This document shows positions 19,453 to 28,373 of a stretch of DNA of 52,184 bases, piece by piece. Positions within the stretch are counted from its first letter, which is position 1. Each line of letters starts with the position of its first letter. The stretch spans positions 1 through 52,184 of the IMG/VR virus record IMGVR_UViG_3300036852_000533, one strand, 5' to 3'. This stretch comes from a virus. The translations under genes were made by a program, and so were the position numbers. Under the pieces are notes generated by a model. It saw only the letters and a list, made by a program, of their open reading frames with translations, ran no database searches and had not been told where the DNA came from.

Positions 19453-21841
19453 ACTTCACCCCATCCGACAACCCCGTCAGCCCCGCCTTTTCCGCCAGCA
19501 CAGGAATCTTTTTTGGACAGGCTTCGTCGTATTCACGTTTGAGCCGGATGTAATTCGGATCCGTGATCGTATCCGCCAGCTTTTCCATCGCCCGCTTCAA
19601 ACTGGCGTCCGCAGCCGCGTAATTGCTGCTGTGCCGGAAAAAGGTGACGCAGTTGCTTTGGTCGCCACGCCGGTAAATGTTGGGCGGTTTTCGCCATTCC
19701 GGCCACTCATATTCACCATCCCAAGTGGCGAGCATGACCTTGCAGCCCTTCTTGTAAGCGAGCTTCCAGAGAGCATTTCGCCCATGTTCAAAATCGTAAC
19801 GTTGCAGTTTGGTGTTCACCTTGATCGGATAATTGGCCAGCAGGCTGGGGGAACACCAGAAACCGGACGTGTTCAAATGCGGGCTAACCTCGTAAGTGGC
19901 CTGACTGCCGTACAATCCCGGGCCGTGCTTTTGCCAGACACTCACCATGCGTTGCAACCATCCCTGCCGTTGTACGAAAGCGGTGCCCCCAAGACAAACC
20001 ATCATGTCCTCTGGAATCGTTTTGGACACGGCGATGAAAGCGCCGATGTCCCACCCGGAATCGTCATGCTGATAAAAACTGACATTGGGCAGCGTCAACA
20101 GGAGCTTGCGCATCTCCTGAGTCGGAGGCCTGCCTTGACAAACCACGATGATCCGATGCCCGACTCCACCTGGATTTTTCAGGCAGGAGAATACAAACCG
20201 CCGCGTCAATTCAATGTGCTCCTGATCGTGTGGGACGTGGACGTACACGACCACCACGGAAGGCGCCAGCACCGTCGGAAGTTCACCATTGAAACAGTCA
20301 AAATTGCCGGGAATCCGGGTGGCATTGTGGTCAAGATATGCGCCCCACTTGCGCTCGAAAATTGCAGTGGATTGCCTCACAAAATCCATCAGCGGATGGC
20401 CAAGTGTTTTCGTGCTCCGCCCTTCATCGTGCAAACCGCGGGCGAGCGGCGTGTACATGACGCGATAACCTGCACGCCGGATTGCCAGACATAGCGAATT
20501 GTCCTCGCAGTACAAAAAGAAGTCCCTGTCCCATTGCCCAGCTTTGTAAAACGCTTGCCTGCGGGTGAGCATAACAGCCCCGCGCACGTCCTCCAATTCC
20601 AATGGTTCCTTGAAAGTCGGCTCCCGTTTCCCCCAATCAATGTTTTCCCATCCGCGCGCATTGGGTTTTCTTAGACAACCTCCGGTTTGAATCCTGCCAT
20701 CTTGAAATCTCAACTGGCATCCCACAATCCCCACATTCGGCGCTGCCACTTTGAGCATCTTTTGTACGGCATCCACACCAAGCTCCACATCGTCATTGCA
20801 GAATAGAATCCACCGACCATTTGTGTGCTTGGCTCCAAAATTACAGTTCCGGCCAAAGCCGGTGTTTGATTCCGAGGAGCACACGTAATTCACCTTGGGA
20901 TGTTTCAATGCCTGCTGCGGCAGGATGCCAGTCTGGTCCCGGCAGACCACGATTTCACCGACCTGCGGAATCAACGCAGTCAGACATCGGTTTAGAATCG
21001 CCGCCTCGGGACGATAAATCGGCACCACGGCGGATACATCCTCAGCCACGGATGTATTGAAGTCGGTCGGAGGACTTCCATTCAATGCCTCTTGGGCCGA
21101 TTGAAGCAACTGGCCTTTGCGATTCGGGAATTCCCCGTATGTGCAATAAAACCTGAAATGGTTGGACGGCGCGCTTCCATGCCATCGCGTTGGAACATCC
21201 GACAGCAACGCAATGGCCGGCGTCGTGGACGCCTTGCAGAGATGCAGGTGTATGGTGTCAATCGTGACGATCAACTTTGCGGCATCGTAGAGCGCCAGCA
21301 AATCCAACGGATGCGGCAACCGAATTTCAGAGAGACGAAGGATGCGATGTGTTGTTCCGAATGTTTCACGAATCAGGGAGACCAGCTCATCCATAAACCT
21401 GAACGGGCTGCTTTGGGAATAATCGCCTATCAGAATCGCAGGCTTTTCACCAAGATGTTGCTTCGCCAGCGCGCCGGCGTTTGCCGGTCTTGGCAACACC
21501 AAGGGCAGCGTGTCCCACAGATGCAAACAGCCTGCACGATCCCATTGGTCAAGCTGGAAAGATGACCGCCTTTTTTGAATTGGAAAATCCCGACCGAAGG
21601 TGGACAGGACAACCACGCTTGGGAATCTGGCCCTGGCGAATTTTACGGCGCCGGCCAGATCGCTCCAATGGCCATCGAAAATAACCGGAGTGAGATAGGG
21701 AATGTCGCTCACGAGCGGAGCAAATTCCTGAGCCGAGATCAGTGCTGGTTTCTGGCCGGTGCGGTTGAATTCAAACAGCAGAATCGGAAGCACCCCGAGA
21801 ATGTCGCCGTGCTTTCCAAGCTGGAGATAGGTCTTGGGCAT
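19451..21841 (-). CDS. Three-domain glycosyltransferase
   Basis: This protein (796 aa) is built from three parts. Residues 1-255 resemble a GT-B heptosyltransferase-type domain (LGKHGDILGVLPIL at the start, AKLIVTIDTIHLHLCKAS near 205). Residues about 270-530 form a GT2 domain: AVVPIYRPEAAILNRC, the nucleotide-sugar motif FCNDDVELG, and the distal FFLYCEDNSLCLAIRRAGY. Residues 540-730 look like another GT-A-like domain (VVYVHVPHDQEH, MVCLGGTAFVQRQGWL). It sits in the head gene operon between capsid and GroES-like genes. It could glycosylate virion proteins or modify the host surface. Confidence 0.75.
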   Translation of the reverse strand: MPKTYLQLGKHGDILGVLPILLFEFNRTGQKPALISAQEFAPLVSDIPYLTPVIFDGHWSDLAGAVKFARARFPSVVVLSTFGRDFPIQKRRSSFQLDQWDRAGCLHLWDTLPLVLPRPANAGALAKQHLGEKPAILIGDYSQSSPFRFMDELVSLIRETFGTTHRILRLSEIRLPHPLDLLALYDAAKLIVTIDTIHLHLCKASTTPAIALLSDVPTRWHGSAPSNHFRFYCTYGEFPNRKGQLLQSAQEALNGSPPTDFNTSVAEDVSAVVPIYRPEAAILNRCLTALIPQVGEIVVCRDQTGILPQQALKHPKVNYVCSSESNTGFGRNCNFGAKHTNGRWILFCNDDVELGVDAVQKMLKVAAPNVGIVGCQLRFQDGRIQTGGCLRKPNARGWENIDWGKREPTFKEPLELEDVRGAVMLTRRQAFYKAGQWDRDFFLYCEDNSLCLAIRRAGYRVMYTPLARGLHDEGRSTKTLGHPLMDFVRQSTAIFERKWGAYLDHNATRIPGNFDCFNGELPTVLAPSVVVVYVHVPHDQEHIELTRRFVFSCLKNPGGVGHRIIVVCQGRPPTQEMRKLLLTLPNVSFYQHDDSGWDIGAFIAVSKTIPEDMMVCLGGTAFVQRQGWLQRMVSVWQKHGPGLYGSQATYEVSPHLNTSGFWCSPSLLANYPIKVNTKLQRYDFEHGRNALWKLAYKKGCKVMLATWDGEYEWPEWRKPPNIYRRGDQSNCVTFFRHSSNYAAADASLKRAMEKLADTITDPNYIRLKREYDEACPKKIPVLAEKAGLTGLSDGVK

Positions 21842-21850
21842 GTCACAAAA

Positions 21851-22066
21851 TTAGATGCTTTCGTGTTCAGCACACCATTTTCTCAAACACGCCAAATCAC
21901 AGAAATCATAGATAAACAACGTGCAAGGTTCTTCTGTTATTGGCATTGAAGCGTTACGCTCGATTTGAGGCGTGTAAATTGAAACGACCTTTCTCAATTC
22001 CAAAATTTCCCCAGAGACATCGTGCTCTTTGCCGCATTGGTCGCATTTATTTTTAGATATTTTCAC
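21851..22066 (-). CDS. Small zinc-finger protein, 71 aa
   Basis: The protein has two Cys pairs: CDQC at residues 8-11 and CDLAC at about 56-60, with His nearby, so one zinc site can be built from both ends. The middle is beta-rich (ILELRKVVSIYTPQI). It overlaps the GroES-like gene by four bases (ATGA). It could be a regulator or a head-assembly accessory; unknown. Confidence 0.6.
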   Translation of the reverse strand: MKISKNKCDQCGKEHDVSGEILELRKVVSIYTPQIERNASMPITEEPCTLFIYDFCDLACLRKWCAEHESI

Positions 22067-22350
22067 GTCAACACCGCCTGAACTTCATCCTGTCTCAGCA
22101 TTATCACACGACCGTCGCCTAGCGGCACCCATTGGCCGTACTGCTTCTTCCACCGCACCCGGTCGCCCACGGAGAACTCGGGTTCGATGACTGCGCCTTT
22201 CTTGGTCTTGTGGCCTCTGCCGATGGCCAGCACCACGCCTTCCTCCGGCATCGTGTACCACTGATATTTGTGCGGGATTTCCAGAAACGTCCTTGGCGCC
22301 GGTGACTCCGGCTGAATGAACACCCGGCCTTGAGTGGGTTTTACATTCAT
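22063..22350 (-). CDS. GroES-like co-chaperonin
   Basis: The 95-residue protein follows the GroES plan: an N-terminal strand VKPTQGRVFIQPES, the block GVVLAIGRGHKTKKGAVIEP (where GroES has GxVxAVGxG), FSVGDRVRWKKQYG and a terminal strand RQDEVQAVL. The mobile loop is replaced by FLEIPHKYQWYTM. GroES-type proteins cap GroEL; some phages carry their own (T4 gp31 is the known functional case) to help fold capsid protein. Location between scaffold and capsid genes fits this role. Overlaps on both sides are ATGA type. Confidence 0.8.
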   Translation of the reverse strand: MNVKPTQGRVFIQPESPAPRTFLEIPHKYQWYTMPEEGVVLAIGRGHKTKKGAVIEPEFSVGDRVRWKKQYGQWVPLGDGRVIMLRQDEVQAVLT

Positions 22351-23570
22351 GCAGTTTTCCCAAAGCCTTCGGCCAGATCGTCACTGCCCATCGGTTTCTT
22401 TTCAAGAGCACCACCACCCCCGCCGCCTTCAATCTCGCCAGGATCGGTCTTGCGGTACCTGGCCAGTTCGGCGTCTTTGGCCGCAATGATGTCGTCTTTC
22501 TTTTTGAGCATGACGAGAGCGCGCGGAAAAGACGCGGCATAGCGGCGAATCAGGGCCGCTTGCTTGGCAGCGAGCTTCCCGCGTTCCTCCGGTGACAGCT
22601 TGGCCCGCTCCTGTGCAAATCCATCCAGCATCGTAAGCGCCTTATTCATGGCGTCCACCGCCTCGGGATTTTCAGGGTCGTCTCCAAAGTTCTGCGGGTA
22701 CTTTTGGACAAGTAACTGCTCAAATTCGGAGTGCGTGGCGTCAAATGTCTTGGCAAAGCCCTGTTCCTTTTCCTGAAACTGACGGCGCTTTTGGTCGTAG
22801 GTATTGCGCTTCTCGGAAATCTCCTGTTGGCCGGATTCTTCGATGGAATAGAGCTTCTGCGTGTATTCCAACACGGCGGCGGCGTCCTCGCCAAACAACT
22901 GCTTGGCCAGCGTGCGCTGTTCGGCTCGGGAATTGCGCAGGGCGAACACACGCTCGAAATCGCGTTGCGTGGCAGCCCGGGTCTTTTCCTCGGAAATCAA
23001 TTCGCCGTCGCGCTGAATCTGCTCTGAATACTTGACCTGCATCCCTTTTACGTCCTCGACGGCATCCTTCCACTGCTTGTTCCACTTCTCCTGATACTTT
23101 GTCTTGAACTCGGGACTTTCCTGAAAGTCGCGGGCGTACAGTTCAGCCTCCAAATCCTGCTGGCGCTTTTCGAGCGCATCATAGCGCGCCTGTTGTTCCG
23201 GGGTCAGAAACGGTTTCTTCTCCAATTCGGCCAGTTTTGAGGCGAGGGATTGGCGTTCGGTAGCCTGCGACTGCTTGAACGTCTCGTATTCTTCTTTGAG
23301 CTTCTTGTGCGCGATACGCAACTTCACCGGGTCTTTTTCTTCCTTCTCGGGCGCTGGCGACGGCGCGGGCTTGCCCGGCGATTCTTTGCCCGCTTCCGGC
23401 TTTGACTTCTCTGGAGATGGCGCGGGCTTCGGCGCAATCAGCGACTCCATTCCGCTGATAAGCGACTCACTACCGGCATCAGGAGCGGGTGACGGGCTTG
23501 GTGCCGGACTTGGACTTGGTGCCGGTGATGGCGATGGGCTTGGAGCGGGTGGCGCGATTGTTTCTGGCAT
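22347..23570 (-). CDS. Scaffolding protein
   Basis: The protein (407 aa) begins with a low-complexity tail of (SPAP)n repeats, then Pro/Lys/Glu-rich sequence to about 80. The rest is coiled coil (KKLKEEYETFKQSQ, LEKRQQDLEAELYARD) and ends in a Gly run (EGGGGGG) and a basic/acidic tail. This build, with position directly after portal and before capsid, is typical of head scaffolds. Pro/Ser repeats are unusual and may regulate assembly. Enzyme motifs are absent. Confidence 0.75.
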   Translation of the reverse strand: MPETIAPPAPSPSPSPAPSPSPAPSPSPAPDAGSESLISGMESLIAPKPAPSPEKSKPEAGKESPGKPAPSPAPEKEEKDPVKLRIAHKKLKEEYETFKQSQATERQSLASKLAELEKKPFLTPEQQARYDALEKRQQDLEAELYARDFQESPEFKTKYQEKWNKQWKDAVEDVKGMQVKYSEQIQRDGELISEEKTRAATQRDFERVFALRNSRAEQRTLAKQLFGEDAAAVLEYTQKLYSIEESGQQEISEKRNTYDQKRRQFQEKEQGFAKTFDATHSEFEQLLVQKYPQNFGDDPENPEAVDAMNKALTMLDGFAQERAKLSPEERGKLAAKQAALIRRYAASFPRALVMLKKKDDIIAAKDAELARYRKTDPGEIEGGGGGGALEKKPMGSDDLAEGFGKTA

Positions 23571-23572
23571 GG

Positions 23573-23854
23573 TTATTCCTTCTCGGGTTCGGGGAGTGGT
23601 GACGTTTGATCGGCGTGCAGGGTGTGAACGGGATACTTGGCCGTCCTTTCCAGCTTTTCATGCAGATTGATGAACACGCCGATGAAACGGCGCACACCAG
23701 CCAGTTCGGATTCGGTCGCGCCATTGGCGGCGAACTGCGCCATCGAATAGGCGAGCGAGACGGTCATCCATCGCTGTGATGCCTGTTTACCAAGCTCGTC
23801 GGCGCTGTCCTTTTGGAACAACTGGTATTGCTGGCGAGGGTTGAAGTCGGTCAT
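23573..23854 (-). CDS. Small virion-module protein, 93 aa
   Basis: From ATG 23854 the protein has 93 residues, helical (YQLFQKDSADELGKQASQRW and VRRFIGVFINLHEKLER). It lies in a chain of tight overlaps between the portal and scaffold genes. Similar short helical proteins are found there in podovirus-like genomes, without a defined role. Confidence 0.6.
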   Translation of the reverse strand: MTDFNPRQQYQLFQKDSADELGKQASQRWMTVSLAYSMAQFAANGATESELAGVRRFIGVFINLHEKLERTAKYPVHTLHADQTSPLPEPEKE

Positions 23855-24027
23855 GGAAACATTATCCCCTCTTTGACACAAATGCGCCAATGACCAAACC
23901 GCTTGTGAAGCTTGCGCAAAGCGGATTCGTCAGAGCGTGCGATGATGTTTCCAACCCATTGCAGGTTGTGTGAAGATCGCGGTGTCCTGCCTGACCATGT
24001 TGCAAACACAAAATGTTTTTTTGTCAT
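23851..24027 (-). CDS. Short protein in the portal-scaffold operon, 58 aa
   Basis: The ATG at 24027 and the stop at 23851 each overlap neighbours by four bases, evidence that the frame is real. The sequence begins MTKKHFVFATWSGRTPRSSH and is basic, with a central hydrophobic strand (WVGNIIARS) and helix (LRKLHKRF). No family recognised. Confidence 0.55.
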   Translation of the reverse strand: MTKKHFVFATWSGRTPRSSHNLQWVGNIIARSDESALRKLHKRFGHWRICVKEGIMFP

Positions 24028-24230
24028 TTGGAATCCTCTTTCTCAAAATCGGAAAGCTGCGCATCCAGCCGCAACCGCACCATGACATTGACTTGCTTGT
24101 TAATGCTCATGTCCACATCAGGATAGAGCCTGCTTTGGTGGCGACGCAGCCGCTTGAGCTTTTTCAGGTTTTCAGGTGTCAGTCGGATTTGCAACGTGTG
24201 GACGATGCAATCATTCTGTGGCTGTGTCAA
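24024..24230 (-). CDS. Short ribbon-helix-helix-like protein, 68 aa
   Basis: The protein contains HTLQIRLTPENLKKLKRLRR then SINKQVNVMVRLRL. A beta strand with alternating polar residues, followed by helix and turn, resembles a ribbon-helix-helix DNA-binding fold (Arc/MetJ type). It overlaps the portal gene's 3' end by 20 bases and the next gene by four. A regulator inside the head operon is plausible; the fold is not certain. Confidence 0.5.
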   Translation of the reverse strand: MTQPQNDCIVHTLQIRLTPENLKKLKRLRRHQSRLYPDVDMSINKQVNVMVRLRLDAQLSDFEKEDSK

Positions 24231-26550
24231 GGGTATTTTCCATACGCCGTTGTTCCAGCCGGTTTGACCGTGCAGAGTGCATCAAATTCAGGCTGTTCTC
24301 CGCCGATTGATTGAGCAAATCACGGTGCGCCTTCAAATCCTCGCGTTTGATGGTGGAGAGGGTTTCCAGATTGCGCCGTTGCTGTTCCAACTCGAAATCC
24401 AGTTGCTTCTGCTGCCGTTTCAAGGCGGCGTTCTGCGCATTGATCTGCGCCTTGACCTGCGCCATCATCACCGTGCTCTGCGCCTTGGCCTGTGCCGCCG
24501 GGTCGCCGCCTTGTTGCTGGCCTTGCTGCTTCTGGCTTTCCATGAACCGTTGTGCGAACGCCTTGACCTCATTCATCAGCCGGCCCAGAACATCCGCCAG
24601 TTGCTTCACGAGTTGTTTCTGTTGTTCGTCCTGAGCCAGCACGGCCAGATGTTGCCCGATGTTTTGCGCCGTGACCTGCAAGCCAATCAGTTCGTCGAGC
24701 GTACCAACACCGCCGGTCTGTTGAATCTTTTGAATCACCGATTGCATCATGCGGAGCAGCGTCGTGATGTAACCCTGCTGGTCAATTCCCTGCCGCATCG
24801 CGCATTGGACGCCTTGCATGAGCGTGCCGAACACGTTCTCGGCGGCATAAGTACCGTCGGTAGCTTGAACAGGGGCCGATGGCACCAGCAAATTGGCTTT
24901 CGCTGGATCGTCCAACATCGTTGACCAAACAATACGCTTGGCTTTTATTTGAGATTCCGGGTCCAGTTGTTGAAGATTTTCGTTTATCCACTGAGATTGC
25001 GCCTGTGCCAGCGTCCGGTCGCCTCCGCCCAAGACGCGCTCGGGCATCACGCGCCACACGGAATGGTCATGCAACAGGTTTTTCGGGATGCCATCCTCCA
25101 AACATTGTTTCTGGAATTTCTGAACCGCCGGGTCGGTCGCGTCCTCGTGGCAAAAACGGCGCACCAGTTCCTCGTAATAAAACGCCTCCTGCACGTACAT
25201 GCTTTGCAGCATGGCGGAAATCATCATGTTGGCCATGTTCAGCCGCGCCTGAGCCTCAAACTTCGTCATCTCCTTGTTCGTGCCGTCGTTGGCGTCCTGC
25301 ACGAACGCGGCGGCGCTTTCCTGCATGATCTGCCGCATCTGTGCCATGCCCGCCTGAACCAGATTCGGGTCAATCTGGTTGCGTTCCTCGCGCTTCACGA
25401 TTTCAAACCCTTCCTCGATGAACCCGTATTGCTGGAGCACCTGTTTCTTGGCGCGGTCGCGGTCGGCGGGGTCTTTGATTTTGAAATACATCTTCAGGTG
25501 CTCGAAGATGCTTTGCACGAACTCGCAGCGCAGCCGGTTGAGCGTGTCCACCGGGGCGTACAGGTCAACTCCCAGCCCGCGCACGGAATGATACTTGAGC
25601 GGCGCCACGAGACTGCCGTCGCCGTACTGGATGTTCAGGATGTGGTCAATATGGTCGCTGAACACCTTCCCGCTGCCGTTGTAAAGAAACTGGTTGATGT
25701 CCACGTTGTCGTAGGCTTCGCGCAAAACGATGTGGCGATACCATCGGTTCGGTTCGTCCACTTCCTGATAGTAAAAGGCGCGCAGCTTGATCTTCGGGAT
25801 GGCGTCATTCCAGTACCAGCCCTGATTCTGTTTCCATACTTCGGCCATTTCCTCGGGCTGGTTGCGCCACGTCGAGGGGGTTGTGTCGTTGTATTTCCCC
25901 TTCTGAGAATCCAGAATCTTCCTCGCCATCTCGACGTTCCATCCCTTGTCCGTCTTGTCGCCCTGGGTGATGGACATAAACTCGCCCGGCGTCAGGTAAA
26001 GGTTGATGGCGAAATAACGGTCGTTGCTGAAATCACAATAGGTGTCGGTCGGAACCAAAAAATCCTCCAGCGGTACGAATCGCCCCAGCCAGCGCCATTG
26101 ACTCGGCCACATAATCACACCGGGACCGTGCATACACACGGAGGCATTACGCGATTTGATAAGGTAGTGATGCCGCTTGCCGGTGCGTCCGCGCTGCAAT
26201 GGGATGTGCAGGTTCTTGGTGAACGCCAGCGACCATTCATCGCGTTTCTCTACCTTGCCAGATTCAAGCGCACAGTTGAAAAGCAGACCGGGATGCAGCA
26301 GCGCGTTGTCCAACTGGCGGTTCGCATCCTGCATGATGCGCTTGCCCTCCCCCCAGTTGACTGCTATCTGGATGTTGAACTTCTTTATCTCCTCGTTCGT
26401 GTATGGCTGTTGACCGTTGAAAAGCGTGTTGATCTTGGCCCGGTCGTGGGCGTGAATATCTTCGATGTCCTGCATGGCACTGCAAACGGCCAAAATCTTT
26501 TCAGGGGTTCCAAACTCAGGCCCGGCAATGTCACCGTTGGTCGCGCTCAT
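24211..26550 (-). CDS. Portal protein
   Basis: This 779-residue protein has the size of a podovirus-type portal. It has an N-terminal helical region (AKINTLFNGQQPYTNEEIKK, AVNWGEGKRIMQDANRQ), a central core with FQSIFEHLKMYF-like helix and MAQMRQIMQESAAAFVQDAN, and a long C-terminal coiled coil with Gln-rich stretches (SQKQQGQQQGGDPAAQAKAQ, ALKRQQKQLDFELEQQRRNL). The Gln-rich barrel is typical of long portals that contact DNA. It starts the head block together with the 26547 gene (ATGA overlap). Confidence 0.8.
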   Translation of the reverse strand: MSATNGDIAGPEFGTPEKILAVCSAMQDIEDIHAHDRAKINTLFNGQQPYTNEEIKKFNIQIAVNWGEGKRIMQDANRQLDNALLHPGLLFNCALESGKVEKRDEWSLAFTKNLHIPLQRGRTGKRHHYLIKSRNASVCMHGPGVIMWPSQWRWLGRFVPLEDFLVPTDTYCDFSNDRYFAINLYLTPGEFMSITQGDKTDKGWNVEMARKILDSQKGKYNDTTPSTWRNQPEEMAEVWKQNQGWYWNDAIPKIKLRAFYYQEVDEPNRWYRHIVLREAYDNVDINQFLYNGSGKVFSDHIDHILNIQYGDGSLVAPLKYHSVRGLGVDLYAPVDTLNRLRCEFVQSIFEHLKMYFKIKDPADRDRAKKQVLQQYGFIEEGFEIVKREERNQIDPNLVQAGMAQMRQIMQESAAAFVQDANDGTNKEMTKFEAQARLNMANMMISAMLQSMYVQEAFYYEELVRRFCHEDATDPAVQKFQKQCLEDGIPKNLLHDHSVWRVMPERVLGGGDRTLAQAQSQWINENLQQLDPESQIKAKRIVWSTMLDDPAKANLLVPSAPVQATDGTYAAENVFGTLMQGVQCAMRQGIDQQGYITTLLRMMQSVIQKIQQTGGVGTLDELIGLQVTAQNIGQHLAVLAQDEQQKQLVKQLADVLGRLMNEVKAFAQRFMESQKQQGQQQGGDPAAQAKAQSTVMMAQVKAQINAQNAALKRQQKQLDFELEQQRRNLETLSTIKREDLKAHRDLLNQSAENSLNLMHSARSNRLEQRRMENTLDTATE

Positions 26551-27332
26551 GTTTTCACCTGTTGCGCTTTCAGCATCCGTCCCGCCTTCGTCCGCATGTC
26601 CAACTTGGGAGATTCAAACGTGACGGGGATGTGCGTGCCATTGGAACTTGGCCCGGGCGCTTCCGAAATCAGCCGAATCAATCGCCCGCTCTTGTCTCCA
26701 TTGAACACTACGGCATCGGTTCTGATCGCCGACAACTCGGATTCTTCACCGAACTTGCCAAACTGAATCAGCCTCGACTTGGTGGACCTCACCACGGACA
26801 TTTCTGCGGCGAGGATTTCAAACGTCACAAGGCTGTCGCAGTAGGATGTCAAATCAGCAGCGGCGTCCGGTGGATAAACAGAAGTCCGAGCGAGGCACAA
26901 TCGTTCCTTTCCTTCCTCTGCCGGAAACTTCAGGTGCGGGCCGATGAACCGTCTGGGCTGGTTGTGGTAGGCGGTCAACAAGTCCCGCTGCCAGCCTTTC
27001 TTGAGCGGCACGCAATCCGCCTCCATGTAGAACCACGGGCAGCGATAATGCCGCTGCACATGGGCGGCGGCATGTTTGAACAGGTGGTTGCAGCCTTCGA
27101 CTTTGCCGGTGTCTGGCCGCGCTGTCACCGCGCAGATGTCCACCGTGGCAAACGCGACTTCGGCGGACAGCTTCACCTTCATTATCATCTCCCCATGCAC
27201 GTCAGGCGACGGCACGAGCAGACAATGGCCTTCCGGCTGCCGACCATTCAGGTGGAAAATAAAGTCGCAGAGCCTTTCGGCCAATGGCGCATCCCCGACC
27301 GAGAATGGAATGACGATCAAAAGGAGGTTCAT
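26547..27332 (-). CDS. GT-A-like glycosyltransferase
   Basis: The protein (261 aa) contains a GT-A nucleotide-sugar site: PWFYMEADCVPLKKGWQRDL, where E-A-D replaces DxD, preceded by a helix in place of the N-terminal Rossmann strand (LLLIVIPFSVGDAPLAERL). The C-terminal third has no recognised domain. It is the second glycosyltransferase in the head block; the other is at 19451. It overlaps the portal and the signal-peptide gene in ATGA junctions. Substrate unknown; virion protein modification is plausible. Confidence 0.65.
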   Translation of the reverse strand: MNLLLIVIPFSVGDAPLAERLCDFIFHLNGRQPEGHCLLVPSPDVHGEMIMKVKLSAEVAFATVDICAVTARPDTGKVEGCNHLFKHAAAHVQRHYRCPWFYMEADCVPLKKGWQRDLLTAYHNQPRRFIGPHLKFPAEEGKERLCLARTSVYPPDAAADLTSYCDSLVTFEILAAEMSVVRSTKSRLIQFGKFGEESELSAIRTDAVVFNGDKSGRLIRLISEAPGPSSNGTHIPVTFESPKLDMRTKAGRMLKAQQVKT

Positions 27333-27604
27333 GCTTTTTTGAAAGGGTAAACCCGGTTTAATATGCCGGTTGAAATATCGAGTTTGTACCGAATCGTTGA
27401 TGGCGGAGAATCATTGGAACATTTCAAAAGCAATCCCGTGCCGTCCGGTCGAAACCATAATTCAAAATCGGCATTGATCCAATCTGGATTTTTAATGGCC
27501 CGTGGCACTTCCTCCGACTTTGACATTGACGCACCTCCGGCTGGAGATGCGGCTAGAGCAATCGCAGCCAGAGCGGATCGTTTCAGGAATGTGCGCTTGT
27601 TCAT
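27329..27604 (-). CDS. Small exported protein with Tat-like signal
   Basis: From ATG 27604 the protein has 91 residues. The N-terminus MNKRTFLKRSALAAIALAAS has a K-R-T-F-L-K core and hydrophobic helix, resembling a Tat signal (one Arg of the usual RR is Lys), and an A-x-A-like end. The mature part is beta-rich (NADFELWFRPDGTGLLLKC). Exported phage proteins in the head block are rare. Function unknown. Confidence 0.55.
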   Translation of the reverse strand: MNKRTFLKRSALAAIALAASPAGGASMSKSEEVPRAIKNPDWINADFELWFRPDGTGLLLKCSNDSPPSTIRYKLDISTGILNRVYPFKKA

Positions 27605-27972
27605 ATTTTCGATTCGGATAAAATCCAGCATGACGGGTGATACTTGTCACGCTCATTGGCTTCTGGCAAACATAAACGCAGGGGAACGTGAACTTTGAGA
27701 CGCATCACGCAACCGCACGCGGAGCAAATGTGAAGCGATTTTTCCCCGTCCACCCTGAGATTCAGGTGGTTTTTCAATTCAACCTGCTTTTTTATGGCGT
27801 CCGCAATGGATTCGATCATGTCCCAATCCTTCACGTTCATCGGGCATTTCAAGCACACATCCGCCCGCGACTGGGCAAGTTCATTGCCCACCGGCATACC
27901 ACCGGCGCCGAGCCAGTCGGTCAGCGTCTTTGCTCCGCTGATAAGTTGTGAAGCGCGCTCGAAAAAGTTCAT
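27601..27972 (-). CDS. Small protein with C-terminal zinc finger
   Basis: From ATG 27972 the protein has 123 residues. A helical N-terminus (FFERASQLISGAKTLTDWLG) is followed by Cys pairs: CLKC, CSACGC, later C and HPSCW, building one or two zinc sites. The start at 27972 was preferred to a long frame to 28158 because the latter overlaps the next gene fully. It overlaps both neighbours by four bases. Role unknown. Confidence 0.55.
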   Translation of the reverse strand: MNFFERASQLISGAKTLTDWLGAGGMPVGNELAQSRADVCLKCPMNVKDWDMIESIADAIKKQVELKNHLNLRVDGEKSLHICSACGCVMRLKVHVPLRLCLPEANERDKYHPSCWILSESKI

Positions 27973-28373
27973 CGGTCCAAAGTTTTTCCGCACTTGGGGC
28001 ACCCCCAGCCAATCCATTTCTGGCTGGGGCACGTCGCGCAGAATCGCGCGTTCATCAGCGTGCCGCAGGCGGGACACGGATTGTTCGTGGCGGGACCGGA
28101 TTTGACTTGAATCGTGCCGTCGGTGCAGAAACTTGGATTGTTGCCCAGCCGGTTGCACTGGTACACGTCTAGTTCAGCAGCGACGTGATCTAACGAAAGA
28201 AACTGCGGCTGGTTGCGCGGATACAGATTCTCGTTGGCCAGCCGGTGACGGATGATGGCCCGCACTTGGCCGTAAAATGTGTCCTCCATGCCGGGAAATT
28301 TGAATCCTGTGCGTCCGTCCGTAAAGGGGTAGCCACCCGGGGGATAAGGACCGTCTCGACGGATGAGTTTCAT
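27969..28373 (-). CDS. Small zinc-ribbon virion-module protein
   Basis: The protein (134 aa) has a first half with aromatic and Pro residues (GPYPPGGYPFTDGRTGFKFP) and a second half with a zinc ribbon: CPACGTLMNARFCATCPSQ and CPKCGKTL. N-terminal PPGGYPF motifs with C-terminal Cys pairs occur in phage tail or baseplate accessory proteins. Overlap of four bases with the 1,438-residue gene links them in expression. Confidence 0.6.
   Translation of the reverse strand: MKLIRRDGPYPPGGYPFTDGRTGFKFPGMEDTFYGQVRAIIRHRLANENLYPRNQPQFLSLDHVAAELDVYQCNRLGNNPSFCTDGTIQVKSGPATNNPCPACGTLMNARFCATCPSQKWIGWGCPKCGKTLDR

Noticed and set aside
24949-26766. Long plus-strand frame opposite the portal gene
   Set aside because: It is the antisense of a well-supported portal, with no domain and no ribosome site. 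Several similar long frames (17822-18706, 37356-38714, 40561-41523) oppose real late genes and were dropped for the same reason.
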